The translations under genes and the position numbers were made by a program. A stretch of DNA of 56,343 bases from Halieaceae bacterium. GTDB taxonomy: Bacteria; Pseudomonadota; Gammaproteobacteria; Pseudomonadales; Halieaceae. Below are positions 13,440 to 23,215 of the stretch, one piece after another (position 1 is the stretch's first letter; each line of letters opens with the position of its first letter). Below the pieces are notes generated by a model that had not been told where the DNA came from, searched no databases, and saw nothing but the letters and a program-made list of their open reading frames with translations. Where the stretch lies: the NCBI GenBank assembly GCA_023253715.1, contig JALRFH010000021.1:1-56343 (forward strand). The letters are read 5' to 3'.

Positions 13440-15839
13440 GTGACTAGATCGATTCCTCGCTGGCTCTACTCTCTGATCGCCCTGTGCGCACTTGGGGCCT
13501 GCGGTCTAATTTGGGGACTCGCGGGACTGTATCTTTACCTGAGTCCTGGCTTGCCGGCGCCAGAGACACTCAAAGAAGTCAAACTTCAAACACCTATGAA
13601 GATCTACAGTGCCGATGGTCAATTAATCGCCCAATTTGGCGAGCAAAAGCGAACCCCATTAAAGTTTGACGAGATTCCAGAGCCCTTTATTCAAGCACTC
13701 CTAGCGGCGGAGGATGACAACTTTTTCAACCATGGCGGTATTGACTTTATGGGCTTGGCACGCGCCATGTCCCAGCTGGTTGTCAGCGGATCGATCGTCA
13801 GCGGCGGGAGCACGCTCACCATGCAGGTGGCGCGCAACTATTTCTTAACGCTAGACCAAACCTTTATTCGCAAATTTAATGAAATCTTGCTGGCAATTGA
13901 AATCGAAGGCGCGCTGACCAAGCAAGAAATCTTTGAATTGTATTTTAATCGGGTTTTCTTGGGTCACCGCGCCTACGGATTTGAAGCCGCCTCAGAGGTG
14001 TACTACGGTCGCTCGATAAAAGAGCTCTCGCTCTCGCAATGGGCCTTGCTTGCCGGCATACCTAAAGCGCCCTCCAGAGACAACCCTGTGTCCGATCCGC
14101 AAGCTGCGAAAGATCGGCGTAACTGGATACTCGGCCGGATGGTCAAACTGGGTTACATCGATCAATCCCAAGCTGACGCCGCGAAAAGCGAACCCGTCTT
14201 AGCGTCACTGCACGGCGGTCAAGTTGAACTGCGTGCGGATTACGTCGCTGAAATGGTGCGCACCGAAATGCTGGCGCGCTTCGGCAATCGAGCCTATACC
14301 GACGGTTATGTCGTTACCACGACCGTAAACGGCAAGTTCCAAGCCACGGCGCGCCGAGCGGTCATCAACGGTCTGCAAGAATACGACCAAAGACACGGGT
14401 ATCGGGGCGCAGAATCGAAACTCGAGGGCGACCCAGTCAGCAATAAGACAGAGTGGCAAGAAGCTCTGAACTTGCTTCCCAGTATCGCGGATATGCAGGC
14501 CGCTGCTGTCACCTTTGTCACGGACAAATCGATCGAAGCCATGCTGAGCAATGGGCGAACCGTACAAATAGCTTGGCAAGATGGCCTGCAACAAGCCAAC
14601 CCCTACATTAACGAAGACCTGTTCGGCCGCAGCCCGCGCCAAGCATCGGATGTGGTCTCATTGGGCGATATCATTCGCGTCCGCGAAAAAATCAACGGCG
14701 ATTTCGAGCTGACCCAATTACCCGCCGCGCAAGCTGCATTAGTCTCACTCGATGCAAAAACGGGTCGAATCCTGAGCTTAGTCGGTGGAATCGGCTTCAG
14801 CAAAAGCAAATTCAACCGTGCCACACAAGCAAAACGACAACCAGGATCAAGCTTCAAACCTTTTATTTACGCGGCGGCGCTTGATGCCGGAATGACAGCC
14901 GCGACGCTCGTTAACGACGCACCGCTGGTATTTAAAGACGCCTCGCTAGAGGGCGTGTGGCGTCCCGAAAACGACGGCGGCAAGTTTTACGGCCCAACGC
15001 GGCTCCGCTGGGCGCTTACCAAATCGCGCAACCTAGTCTCTATTCGGATTCTAGAAAAAATGGGCGTACGCAATATGCTCAATTATGCTGCGAGCCTGGG
15101 TTTCGATACGGACGAATTTGCACCCGACTTGTCACTCGCCTTAGGCACGCACGCCATGACCCCCATCAAAATCGCCCAAGCCTACGCCTTGTTAGCTAAC
15201 GGTGGATTTTTGATCGAACCCTATATTATCGAGCAAATCGAATCTGCCACCGGTGAGATTTTGTTCCAAGCCAATCCCGCACAGGCTTGCGACCCGTGTA
15301 AAACCAAAGCAGAAGTGTCGATGGCGGATGTCTTAGCCGGCAATGTTGAAATACCCCAAGCGCCTCGAGTCATGGATGAGCGCATTCATTTTATTTTGGA
15401 CAGTATGCTAAAAGATGTTGTGCGCTTTGGCACGGGCCGGGCGGCTTTAGCTCTAAAACGTCAAGACTTGGCCGGCAAGACCGGTACCACCAATGGCCCA
15501 CGAGACGCCTGGTTTTCAGGATACAACCCCGACATCGTTACGACGACCTGGGTCGGTTTTGATGATTTTTCAGAGCTGGGATCACGCGAGTTCGGGGGCA
15601 CAGCTGCACTCCCCATTTGGATCGACTTCATGCGCGAAGCTCTGAAAGGTCGCAGAGAAGTCAACCGCCGCATCCCGCCGGGCATTGTGAAAGCCACCAT
15701 CGACAGTGAAACTGGCCTGTTAGCCCGATCCGGACAAAAAAATACGCTGGAAGAATATTTCCGCGCAGAGCTGGCTCCGAAGCGTTATTCCGACGAAGCG
15801 CAAACCGAGAGTCAAGAGCTGTTACTGGATGTTTTCTAG
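13440..15839 (+). CDS. mrcA: Penicillin-binding protein 1A (bifunctional peptidoglycan synthase)
   Basis: This class A PBP polymerises lipid II glycan strands and cross-links their peptides. It begins with a GTG and has an N-terminal membrane anchor (LYSLIALCALGACGLIWGLAGLYLYL). The GT51 domain shows EDDNFFNHGGID, GGSTLTMQVARN and RKFNEILLAIEIE. A middle OB-like domain follows. The transpeptidase domain has the SxxK motif with catalytic Ser470 (S-S-F-K), the SRN triad in KSRNLVSIRI, and KTGTT near residue 680. At 799 residues it is a little shorter than the E. coli protein, mostly at the C-terminus. It is divergent from pilM, as ponA is in Pseudomonas. Confidence 0.96.
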   Translation: MTRSIPRWLYSLIALCALGACGLIWGLAGLYLYLSPGLPAPETLKEVKLQTPMKIYSADGQLIAQFGEQKRTPLKFDEIPEPFIQALLAAEDDNFFNHGGIDFMGLARAMSQLVVSGSIVSGGSTLTMQVARNYFLTLDQTFIRKFNEILLAIEIEGALTKQEIFELYFNRVFLGHRAYGFEAASEVYYGRSIKELSLSQWALLAGIPKAPSRDNPVSDPQAAKDRRNWILGRMVKLGYIDQSQADAAKSEPVLASLHGGQVELRADYVAEMVRTEMLARFGNRAYTDGYVVTTTVNGKFQATARRAVINGLQEYDQRHGYRGAESKLEGDPVSNKTEWQEALNLLPSIADMQAAAVTFVTDKSIEAMLSNGRTVQIAWQDGLQQANPYINEDLFGRSPRQASDVVSLGDIIRVREKINGDFELTQLPAAQAALVSLDAKTGRILSLVGGIGFSKSKFNRATQAKRQPGSSFKPFIYAAALDAGMTAATLVNDAPLVFKDASLEGVWRPENDGGKFYGPTRLRWALTKSRNLVSIRILEKMGVRNMLNYAASLGFDTDEFAPDLSLALGTHAMTPIKIAQAYALLANGGFLIEPYIIEQIESATGEILFQANPAQACDPCKTKAEVSMADVLAGNVEIPQAPRVMDERIHFILDSMLKDVVRFGTGRAALALKRQDLAGKTGTTNGPRDAWFSGYNPDIVTTTWVGFDDFSELGSREFGGTAALPIWIDFMREALKGRREVNRRIPPGIVKATIDSETGLLARSGQKNTLEEYFRAELAPKRYSDEAQTESQELLLDVF

Positions 15840-15923
15840 CGAGGCTCGGCAATCTGGGCACTCAAACAGGCGCCGCCCCTAAACGGCGAAATAGGCGCCA
15901 CACTCAAATCAAGTGTCCAAACG

Positions 15924-15948
15924 AAAACGCCGCGCAATGCGCGGCGTT
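15924..15948 (-). terminator. Rho-independent terminator downstream of rpmE
   Basis: A perfect 10 bp stem (AACGCCGCGC, loop ATT on this strand, GCGCGGCGTT) is followed on the minus strand by a T-rich tail beginning TTTTCGTTT. It starts 22 bases after the rpmE stop. On the plus strand no T-run follows, so it fits rpmE better than mrcA. Confidence 0.85.
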
Positions 15949-15969
15949 GACTGTACGTAAAGGCGATCC

Positions 15970-16185
15970 TTACTTGGCGGCGCCACGATTACCGAAACGA
16001 CGCTTAAAGCGATCAACGCGACCACCGCTGTCAACGATTTTCTGCTTACCGGTGTAAAAAGGGTGGCACTGTGAACACACGTCAACGTGAAAATCTTCGC
16101 CGATGGTTGAACGTGTTTGAATACTGTTACCACAGCTACAGGTCGCTGTTACCGCAACGTACTTTGGATGGATATCCGCTTTCAT
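15970..16185 (-). CDS. rpmE: 50S ribosomal protein L31, zinc-binding (C+) form
   Basis: L31 is a component of the large ribosomal subunit that contacts the central protuberance and bridges to the small subunit. The 71 residues carry Cys16, Cys18, Cys37 and Cys40 (CSC and CSQC), the four-cysteine pattern of the zinc-containing form. The conserved HPKY is near the N-terminus and FYTGKQ is downstream. The zinc-containing form is the one used when zinc is plentiful; a zinc-free paralogue may exist elsewhere. It is a monocistronic gene with its own promoter and a strong terminator. Confidence 0.97.
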   Translation of the reverse strand: MKADIHPKYVAVTATCSCGNSIQTRSTIGEDFHVDVCSQCHPFYTGKQKIVDSGGRVDRFKRRFGNRGAAK

Positions 16186-16269
16186 GCTATTTCTCCGTTA
16201 GGCACCACCGCCACCTTGTCGCTGCAAGGCACCGCAGTGCATGGCACTGATGTTGTCAAAAGGGCGCGT

Positions 16270-16297
16270 ATTGTACCTTAGATTTAACAATAAGCAA
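16270..16297 (-). promoter_or_regulatory. Probable sigma70 promoter of rpmE
   Basis: The minus strand reads TTGCTT, a 16-base spacer, then TACAAT, with a GC-rich discriminator after it (ACGCGCCC), as is usual for ribosomal genes. The leader to the rpmE start would be about 80 bases. Visible boxes only. Confidence 0.5.
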
Positions 16298-16351
16298 GCA
16301 AGGCGAATTCTCTGCTACACTAAGCCGTTCTAGAGCCAACATTTACGACTC

Positions 16352-18544
16352 ATGCCAATACTAAAAATCGCAGTGGCCAAGCCCTTGCGTACGACCTTTG
16401 ACTATCTCCCGCCGGCGGATTGTGACGATAAGCTTATCGCCCAACTGCAACCTGGAGTCCGCGTCGAGGTGCCTTTTGGTACACGTCGTTTGATTGGCGT
16501 GCTGGTCAGTCGCGCACCCGAATCCGACGTTCAGCGCACAAAACTCAAGCGCGCGATTCGGATTATCGACACGACCAGCCTGCTGTCCAAACCTCTCGTT
16601 GAACTGTGCCTTTGGGCTTCACACTACTACGCCCACCCAATCGGCGAAGTCTTGACCCTTGCGTTTCCCCCGCTGTTACGCAAGGGCGCCAACAACCGCA
16701 CACCCTCAAATGGCGTTCGCCTGACAGCCGAAGGTCAGGTGGCGCCTCAAGGCATTATGCGAAGTCCGAGACAAGCCGCGCTGATCGAACGATTGCGAAT
16801 GCAAAGCGCTACTCGAGCCACCCTGAAAGCCGAAGGCTTCAATAGCAGCATCATCAAAGCACTTATTGATAAGGGCTTCGCCACGCCGTGCGGACTTGAC
16901 GAACCGGAATCAGTCACAACGCTCACCGAAACACGGCCCGAACTTAACGATGAACAAGCAACTGCCGTCAAACACATCGCACAACAGCGGGGCTTTGCCG
17001 CTTCACTGCTGTACGGAATTACGGGCAGTGGTAAAACCGAAGTGTACTTAGAGGCAATTGCCAATACGATCGCCCAAGGGTCACAAGCCCTTGTGTTGGT
17101 TCCCGAAATCGCGCTAACCCCGCAAACCGCCGCGCGCTTTCAAGAACGATTTGGCGCGGCAGTAGGGGTGCTTCACTCCGGGCTTACCGACGTGCAGAGA
17201 GCACGCGAATGGGAACGCGCTCAAACAGGCAAGCTCCAAGTGTTACTGGGCACTCGCTCGGCATTATTCACGCCATTTCGTAAACTTGGGCTGATCGTGA
17301 TCGACGAAGAACATGACTCTGCCTACAAGCAGCAGGATGGGTTTCGCTATCACGCGCGCGACCTTGCAATCAAACGAGCGCAACTTGAGCGCTGCCCAAT
17401 CGTCTTGGGCAGTGCGACCCCATCACTAGAGACGATCAGCAACGTCGTAAACGGTAGATTCCAACACTACAGGCTGCGGACAAGAGCCAAAGCGTCGCGC
17501 TTACCCACCTGGCAAATCACCGATGTACGACAGCAAGTCTTGCAAGCCGGTCTGTCGAAACAGTTGATTGATGCCTGTCACGCCACTCTTAGCAAGGGTG
17601 AGCAAGCACTGTTATTTTTAAACCGGCGAGGCTTCGCGCACACCTTACTTTGCCACGATTGCGGATGGGTGGCCCAATGCGATCACTGCGACAGCCGCCT
17701 GGTGGTTCATAAACGCCAACACCGCCTGCGCTGCCATCATTGCCAAGCACAAAAACCCCTCCCCTCACATTGCCCCAACTGTCGCAGCCAACAGTGGCAG
17801 GGTCTTGGTTATGGCACAGAGCGAGCTGAACTCGCCCTCCAAAGTTTATTTCCAAACACTCCGATCTACCGGATAGACAGCGACACGATAGGCTCCACAG
17901 CGCAACTAGACCAAGTGCTAGATGCCATCAACAACAATCAGAGTGGCTGCCTTATTTTGGGCACTCAAATGCTAGCGAAGGGACACGACCTGGCAAAAGT
18001 GACCTTGGTTGGTATCGTCGACACCGATGCCCTCTTATTCAGCTCTGATTTCCGCGCCGAGGAACGATTGAGTCAATTATTAACACAGGTATCAGGGCGA
18101 TCCGGACGCGGCGAGAAACCTGGCGCCGTTGTACTCCAAACGCATCACCCAGAGGCTGACGTCTTTCGAAGAGTGATTGAACAAGATTACTGGGACACCG
18201 CACTGTCACTATTGGACGAGCGTCAAGGCAGCGGGTTGCCGCCCTTCGGCCAACTCGTCATGATGCATGCCGACAGCAAAGACCCCCATGAAGCTGAGCG
18301 CTTCTTGAATGCTGCGCGACAAACGTTCACTTCGATCCTGCCAGCCAACCATCTACTGATCGGTCCACTGCCTGCACCCTTATCAAAGCGCGCCGGCAAA
18401 TTCCGATCGCAGCTCACATGGCTGGCACCCCATGAAAAAAACCTACATCGATATACCCACCTGATTGCAGACACGTTGGCGCGCCTACCGCACAAACAAG
18501 AACTTGCTTGGTCAATCGATATCGACCCCTATGATTTCTTGTAA
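16352..18544 (+). CDS. priA: Primosomal replication helicase PriA
   Basis: PriA is a 3'-to-5' helicase that recognises stalled or recombined forks and reloads the replisome. It has 730 residues. The N-terminal DNA-binding part recognises 3' ends. Helicase motif I is GITGSGKTEVYLEA near residue 225. The DExH box is IDEEHD near residue 320, and GSATPSLE is motif III. The eight cysteines of the double zinc module (CHDCGW, CDHCDS, CHHCQ, CPNC) lie around residues 430-490. The ATG and length agree with the family. It is followed 70 bases later by argS, as in Pseudomonas. Confidence 0.97.
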   Translation: MPILKIAVAKPLRTTFDYLPPADCDDKLIAQLQPGVRVEVPFGTRRLIGVLVSRAPESDVQRTKLKRAIRIIDTTSLLSKPLVELCLWASHYYAHPIGEVLTLAFPPLLRKGANNRTPSNGVRLTAEGQVAPQGIMRSPRQAALIERLRMQSATRATLKAEGFNSSIIKALIDKGFATPCGLDEPESVTTLTETRPELNDEQATAVKHIAQQRGFAASLLYGITGSGKTEVYLEAIANTIAQGSQALVLVPEIALTPQTAARFQERFGAAVGVLHSGLTDVQRAREWERAQTGKLQVLLGTRSALFTPFRKLGLIVIDEEHDSAYKQQDGFRYHARDLAIKRAQLERCPIVLGSATPSLETISNVVNGRFQHYRLRTRAKASRLPTWQITDVRQQVLQAGLSKQLIDACHATLSKGEQALLFLNRRGFAHTLLCHDCGWVAQCDHCDSRLVVHKRQHRLRCHHCQAQKPLPSHCPNCRSQQWQGLGYGTERAELALQSLFPNTPIYRIDSDTIGSTAQLDQVLDAINNNQSGCLILGTQMLAKGHDLAKVTLVGIVDTDALLFSSDFRAEERLSQLLTQVSGRSGRGEKPGAVVLQTHHPEADVFRRVIEQDYWDTALSLLDERQGSGLPPFGQLVMMHADSKDPHEAERFLNAARQTFTSILPANHLLIGPLPAPLSKRAGKFRSQLTWLAPHEKNLHRYTHLIADTLARLPHKQELAWSIDIDPYDFL

Positions 18545-18614
18545 CACAGGTAGGTCTGGCCATTACTTTCGGAACCTTGGATAATACGGTTTTTTCTGGA
18601 GCCCTAATACCATC

Positions 18615-20291
18615 ATGCAAGATCACCTGCACGACCTAATCGCTCAGGCACTCAAGTCCCTCGTTGAAGACTCCGTTCTGCAAGAAGACGCCATTGGTAC
18701 CATTCAGATCGAGCGAACACGCGATCCCTCGCACGGTGACTTTGCCAGCAACGTAGCCTTGGCGATGGCAAAAAAAGCGGGCTTAAACCCCCGTCAACTG
18801 GCGGAAAAAATCATCGCCGCGCTGCCGTCTGACAGAGTGCTTGAGCGCTGCGAAATTGCCGGCCCGGGCTTCATCAACTTGTTTTTATCCAAAGCGGCCA
18901 GCACCTCGGTCATCGCCAAAATTTTGGAGAGTGGCGATGCGTTTGGGACAAACATGCTGGGCAACAACCAGCGCGTTCAAATCGAATTTGTCTCGGCGAA
19001 TCCGACCGGGCCTCTGCACGTGGGCCACGGACGTGGCGCCGCTGTCGGCGATAGCTTGTGTCGCCTGCTGCAGGCCTGTGGCTATGCCGTTGACCGCGAG
19101 TTCTACTACAACGACGCAGGTGCGCAAATCGATCATCTCGCACGCTCGGTACAAGCACGTTGCGAGGGACTAGACCCCAACAGCCCCGATTGGCCCGAAG
19201 ATGGCTATCGTGGCGAATACATCATTGATCTCGCTAAGGCGTACCAAGACAAAAGCATCATCGAAGCCGAAGATCGAAAGGTCGAAGCCTCGGGTGACAT
19301 CAATGACATAGACGCTATCCGAGAGTTCGCGGTGGCCTACCTGCGGCGCGAGCAAGATTTGGACCTAAAAGCTTTTGGAGTCGCCTTCGATTGCTACTTT
19401 TTAGAATCGTCACTGTATGCGTCGGGTGCCGTCGACGCAGCGGTTGAACAGCTTAACCGTAATGGCTTCACCTATGAAGAAGAGGGTGCGCTGTGGCTCA
19501 ACACAGAAGCCTTTGGCGATGACAAAAACCGCGTCATGCGCAAACGCGAAGGCGGCTACACCTACTTCGTCCCCGATGTCGCCTATCACCTGAATAAATG
19601 GAATCGAGGCTACGAAGTCGTCATCAACGAACAAGGAGCAGATCATCACTCAACCGTCACACGTGTGCGCGCTGGACTTCAAGCTTTGAAAGCGGGCATA
19701 CCTGAGGGCTGGCCGGAATATGTCCTGCATCAGATGGTGCTTGTCATGCGCAACGGTGAAGAGGTCAAATTATCAAAGCGCGCCGGCAGCTACGTTACTT
19801 TACGAGATTTGGTCGACGAAGTTGGCCGCGACGCCACGCGGTATTTTTTAGTCGCACGAGCACCCAGTTCACAGCTCACTTTTGACATCGACCTTGCTTT
19901 GTCACAGAGCAACGAGAATCCGGTGTACTACATTCAGTACGCACATGCGCGTATCTGCAGCATGCTGAACAAGCTCGACAAAGCGCCGCCAAGGAGCGTC
20001 TCCAATGAGGCGCTCAATGCTCTCGCTGAACCGCAAGAAGAAGCCCTGATCAAGGAGCTGGACAAATTCCCAGAGCTTGTAAAACAAGCGGGACAGCAAC
20101 GCGCGCCGCACATGATCGCAAATTTTTTGAAAGATTTGGCGGCGGCATTTCACACCTTTTATAACGCCCACAAAGTATTGGTTGAGGATCCAGTAACACA
20201 AGAAGCACGTGTTGCCTTATGCCTAGCGACACAGCAAGTCTTGCGCAAAGGCTTGGACATTTTGGGCGTCAGTGCTCCGGAGTCAATGTAA
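18615..20291 (+). CDS. argS: Arginyl-tRNA synthetase
   Basis: This class I aminoacyl-tRNA synthetase charges tRNA-Arg and, unusually, needs the tRNA for amino-acid activation. Its 558 residues include the N-terminal Add-1 domain that contacts the tRNA D-loop. The HIGH-type motif is in PTGPLHVGHGRGA (about residue 131). A KLSKRAG motif near residue 383 corresponds to KMSKS. The C-terminal helical bundle is the anticodon-binding DALR domain. The next gene begins immediately after the stop with no gap, so argS and the SPOR gene are probably co-translated. Confidence 0.97.
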   Translation: MQDHLHDLIAQALKSLVEDSVLQEDAIGTIQIERTRDPSHGDFASNVALAMAKKAGLNPRQLAEKIIAALPSDRVLERCEIAGPGFINLFLSKAASTSVIAKILESGDAFGTNMLGNNQRVQIEFVSANPTGPLHVGHGRGAAVGDSLCRLLQACGYAVDREFYYNDAGAQIDHLARSVQARCEGLDPNSPDWPEDGYRGEYIIDLAKAYQDKSIIEAEDRKVEASGDINDIDAIREFAVAYLRREQDLDLKAFGVAFDCYFLESSLYASGAVDAAVEQLNRNGFTYEEEGALWLNTEAFGDDKNRVMRKREGGYTYFVPDVAYHLNKWNRGYEVVINEQGADHHSTVTRVRAGLQALKAGIPEGWPEYVLHQMVLVMRNGEEVKLSKRAGSYVTLRDLVDEVGRDATRYFLVARAPSSQLTFDIDLALSQSNENPVYYIQYAHARICSMLNKLDKAPPRSVSNEALNALAEPQEEALIKELDKFPELVKQAGQQRAPHMIANFLKDLAAAFHTFYNAHKVLVEDPVTQEARVALCLATQQVLRKGLDILGVSAPESM

Positions 20292-20834
20292 GTGTCGAAA
20301 CCACAGGCGCGCCGATCGCCCCAAACCCCAACCCGAGCGAGCAAACCTGCTTGGGTTGTGTTTGGATACGGCCTAGTGGCGGGCTCTATTCTCACCCTGT
20401 TGGCCCAAACCGTGGATTATCAAGCACTGCTACAACCCAGAGAGCGGGAATCCTCTGAAAGCCATCAAGAAGCTCAAGCACAGCGTCCAAAATTTGAGTT
20501 TTATACGGTTTTACCCGAGCAAAACCTCAGCAAACCCGCCCCCAAAGTGAGCGACACCCAAGCCGGTATAACATCGTCATCGACCAAAGCGGCCACCGAT
20601 TATTTTATTGTACAAGCGGGCTCGTTTCGCAATGAAGCAGATGCCGATCGACGCCGCGCCGAACTTATTCTGATGGGGCTCGATCCCAAAATCGATCAGG
20701 TCACCAATCAAGCGGGGCGGTGGTATCGCGTCTTTGTCGGCCCGCTCAGCGAGCGAAGTGAGGCCGAACGCGTTAAAGCTCTGACCGCCAGTCAAAATAT
20801 CGAAACGTTAATTTTAAGCCGAAAGACCCAATAA
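20292..20834 (+). CDS. Small membrane-anchored SPOR-domain protein (FtsN-like)
   Basis: This is probably a bitopic cell-division or envelope protein. It begins with a GTG directly after the argS TAA. The 180 residues show a basic cytoplasmic N-terminus, one transmembrane helix (AWVVFGYGLVAGSILTLLAQ, about 24-43), a polar linker rich in Gln and Ser, and a C-terminal SPOR domain. That domain begins YFIVQAGSFRNEADADRRRAELILMG (about 105-130) and contains WYRVFVGPL. SPOR domains bind denuded septal glycan strands. The place between argS and hslV is that of the FtsN-like gene in Pseudomonas. At 180 residues it is short compared with E. coli FtsN, so I leave the symbol blank. Confidence 0.85.
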   Translation: MSKPQARRSPQTPTRASKPAWVVFGYGLVAGSILTLLAQTVDYQALLQPRERESSESHQEAQAQRPKFEFYTVLPEQNLSKPAPKVSDTQAGITSSSTKAATDYFIVQAGSFRNEADADRRRAELILMGLDPKIDQVTNQAGRWYRVFVGPLSERSEAERVKALTASQNIETLILSRKTQ

Positions 20835-20883
20835 ACCCTTGAAGTTTAAAGGTCTGACCACACATCCACCTAAGAGGTGATCT

Positions 20884-21423
20884 ATGGAACAATTCAGAGG
20901 CACGACCATCGTCTGTGTCCGGCGAGGAAACCAGGTGGTGATCGCCGGCGACGGCCAAGTTTCGATGGGCAACACCGTCATGAAAGGCAACGCCCGCAAG
21001 GTCCGCCGTTTGCATAAAGACCAAGTCATTGCCGGTTTTGCCGGGGGCACAGCTGATGCCTTTACTCTGTTCGAACTGTTCGAGGCACAACTCGACAAAC
21101 ATCATGGCCATTTGGTGCGCGCAGCCGTTGCCTTAGCGAAGGCTTGGCGCACAGAACGCAGTCTCAGACAACTTGAAGCACTGCTTGCGGTGGCCGACAA
21201 AGAAACCTCTTTAGTGATCAGCGGTAATGGCGACGTAATCGAACCCGAGAACAATCTGATCGCTATCGGCTCGGGTGGCCCCTTCGCGCAATCAGCCGCA
21301 CGCGCCCTGCTGGACAATACCGAACTTGACGCCCGAGCCGTGGCAACCAAAGCCCTCACAATTGCAGGCGACATTTGCATCTACACCAACCACCACCATA
21401 CGGTGGAAGTAATTGATTACTAG
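20884..21423 (+). CDS. hslV: ATP-dependent protease subunit HslV
   Basis: HslV is the proteasome-like peptidase that forms a double hexamer capped by HslU. The 179-residue protein starts [15 protein letters not shown]. By family knowledge the N-terminal nucleophile is the threonine after Gly6, so cleavage would expose Thr7. The [21 protein letters not shown] block is fully conserved, as is [15 protein letters not shown]. The ATG has a strong AAGAGGTGATCT ribosome-binding region. hslU follows eight bases later, in the usual protease operon. Confidence 0.97.
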   Translation: MEQFRGTTIVCVRRGNQVVIAGDGQVSMGNTVMKGNARKVRRLHKDQVIAGFAGGTADAFTLFELFEAQLDKHHGHLVRAAVALAKAWRTERSLRQLEALLAVADKETSLVISGNGDVIEPENNLIAIGSGGPFAQSAARALLDNTELDARAVATKALTIAGDICIYTNHHHTVEVIDY

Positions 21424-21431
21424 GCCTAAGT

Positions 21432-22751
21432 ATGTCTGATATGACTCCAAGAGAAATCGTTCACGAACTCGACCGACACATCGTGGGCCAAACGGAAGCA
21501 AAACGTGCCGTCGCTATCGCCCTGAGAAATCGCTGGCGTAGGATGCAGCTACCCGCCGAATTGCGCGCCGAGGTCACACCCAAAAACATCCTGATGATCG
21601 GACCTACCGGGGTTGGCAAGACTGAAATCGCGCGCCGTCTGGCAAAATTAGCCAAAGCGCCTTTCTTGAAAGTAGAAGCCACCAAGTTCACAGAAGTGGG
21701 CTACGTGGGCCGAGACGTTGAGTCGATCGTCCGCGATTTAGTTGAAACGTCAATTAAAATGCACCGCGAACAAGCTGTTGAGCAAGTGCAGTTTCGCGCC
21801 GAAGAAGCCGCCGAAGAACGCATCCTTGATATCTTATTACCCCCAGCCCGTTCGGATGATAGCTCGAGCTCGGGCGCCGCTCGCCAGATGATGCGCAAGA
21901 AATTGCGAGAGGGCGACTTGGACGGTAAAGAGATTGAAATAGACCTGCGCGAACGCGTGGCCGGTGTAGAAATTATGGCACCCCCAGGTATGGAGGAAAT
22001 GACCCAGCAACTGCAGTCGATGTTCAGCTCCATGGGACAAGGCAAAAAGAAAAAGCAAACACTTGCCATCAAAGATGCCCTCAAGGCCCTGTGCGAAGAA
22101 GAAGCTCACAAGCTCATCAATGAAGACGAACTTAAACAGCAGGCCGTGCAAGCGGCTGAGCAAAATGGCATCGTCTTTATCGACGAGCTTGACAAAGTGG
22201 CTAAGCGCGGCGACACGGGCGGTGCCGATGTGTCGCGTGAAGGCGTGCAGCGCGATCTTCTACCCTTAATCGAAGGGAGTTCCGTCAGTACCAAATACGG
22301 CTTTGTTAAAACAGATCACATTCTGTTTATCGCTTCGGGCGCTTTTCACTTATCCAAACCCTCTGATTTAATCCCAGAGCTGCAGGGGCGACTACCTATC
22401 AGAGTGGAATTGTCAGCGCTGACACCCGAAGACTTTGAACGTATTTTAACCGAACCCAAAGCGTCTCTTACAGAGCAGTACATTGCCCTACTGGCCGCCG
22501 ATGGTTTAGCGATCGAATTCACCGCCGATGGTGTTCGCCGTATTGCGGAATCTGCTTATCAGGTAAATGAACAAGTCGAAAATATTGGCGCGCGCCGTTT
22601 GCACACCGTGATGGAGCGTCTACTTGATGAGGCTTCTTTTAATGCCTGCGATCAAAGTCCTAATGCAACCCTGGTGATTGACGCGCAGTATGTAGACCAA
22701 CATCTGAGCGCATACCGCGACGATCAAGACCTATCTAAGTTCATTCTATAA
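21432..22751 (+). CDS. hslU: ATP-dependent protease ATPase subunit HslU
   Basis: HslU is the AAA+ unfoldase that feeds substrates into HslV. It has 439 residues. The Walker A motif is GPTGVGKTE (about residue 57), with the pore-loop GYVGRD near 92. The I-domain spans about residues 110-240. Walker B is IVFIDELDK near 248. Sensor and arginine finger segments include [12 protein letters not shown]. The C-terminal tail ends LSKFIL, the segment that inserts into HslV to activate it. It sits directly after hslV. Confidence 0.98.
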   Translation: MSDMTPREIVHELDRHIVGQTEAKRAVAIALRNRWRRMQLPAELRAEVTPKNILMIGPTGVGKTEIARRLAKLAKAPFLKVEATKFTEVGYVGRDVESIVRDLVETSIKMHREQAVEQVQFRAEEAAEERILDILLPPARSDDSSSSGAARQMMRKKLREGDLDGKEIEIDLRERVAGVEIMAPPGMEEMTQQLQSMFSSMGQGKKKKQTLAIKDALKALCEEEAHKLINEDELKQQAVQAAEQNGIVFIDELDKVAKRGDTGGADVSREGVQRDLLPLIEGSSVSTKYGFVKTDHILFIASGAFHLSKPSDLIPELQGRLPIRVELSALTPEDFERILTEPKASLTEQYIALLAADGLAIEFTADGVRRIAESAYQVNEQVENIGARRLHTVMERLLDEASFNACDQSPNATLVIDAQYVDQHLSAYRDDQDLSKFIL

Positions 22752-22754
22752 ACC

Positions 22755-23147
22755 ATGATGACCAAAACTCCGACACTGAGCGATATCAAGGTCAAGCGCA
22801 AATCGGGCCTCGTAAGCCTGCAATTTGACTCGGGGGAATCCTTTGATCTGAGCTTCGAGTTTCTACGCGTACACTCGCCTTCGGCCGAGGTAAAAGGCCA
22901 TGGTCCGGGCCAAGAGGTACTGCAAACAGGCAAAAAACATGTGCAAATCAAGGGGCTAAGCCCGGTGGGTCACTATGCACTACAAATCGAGTTCGATGAT
23001 GGCCACGATTCTGGGCTGTATTCATTCGCATACTTGTATCAGCTTTGCGCCCAGCAAGAGACTCTCTGGTCGCGCTATTTACGAGCCTTAGAAGAAGCGG
23101 GGGCAAGCCGAGACCCCGACGTGCAAGTGATTCGCTTGGGCAATTGA
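22755..23147 (+). CDS. DUF971 family protein
   Basis: This is a small cytosolic protein of 130 residues matching DUF971, the fold also found as the N-terminal domain of gamma-butyrobetaine hydroxylases. Its function is not established. Family features seen are FEFLRVHSPSAEVKGHGPGQ, the VGHYALQIEFDDGHDSGLYSF segment and the terminal LYQLCAQQETLW. It starts three bases after hslU (ATGATG, either Met possible). In Pseudomonas the same gene also follows hslU. It lies between protease and quinone genes, which gives no functional hint. Confidence 0.88.
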   Translation: MMTKTPTLSDIKVKRKSGLVSLQFDSGESFDLSFEFLRVHSPSAEVKGHGPGQEVLQTGKKHVQIKGLSPVGHYALQIEFDDGHDSGLYSFAYLYQLCAQQETLWSRYLRALEEAGASRDPDVQVIRLGN

Positions 23148-23215
23148 TCGAGAACACTGCATAAGTTGCCACAACGCGCTAAACTAGGCGCCTAGCAGAA
23201 TAAGCGAGGCAAGGC

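Noticed and set aside
15868-15898. Repeated GGCGCC segments after mrcA that could pair
   Set aside because: The stem is short with a large imperfect loop and no T-run, so it is not a credible terminator.
18545-18614. GGATAATACGG as an argS -10 box
   Set aside because: No -35 match at 16-18 bases; argS may be transcribed with priA.
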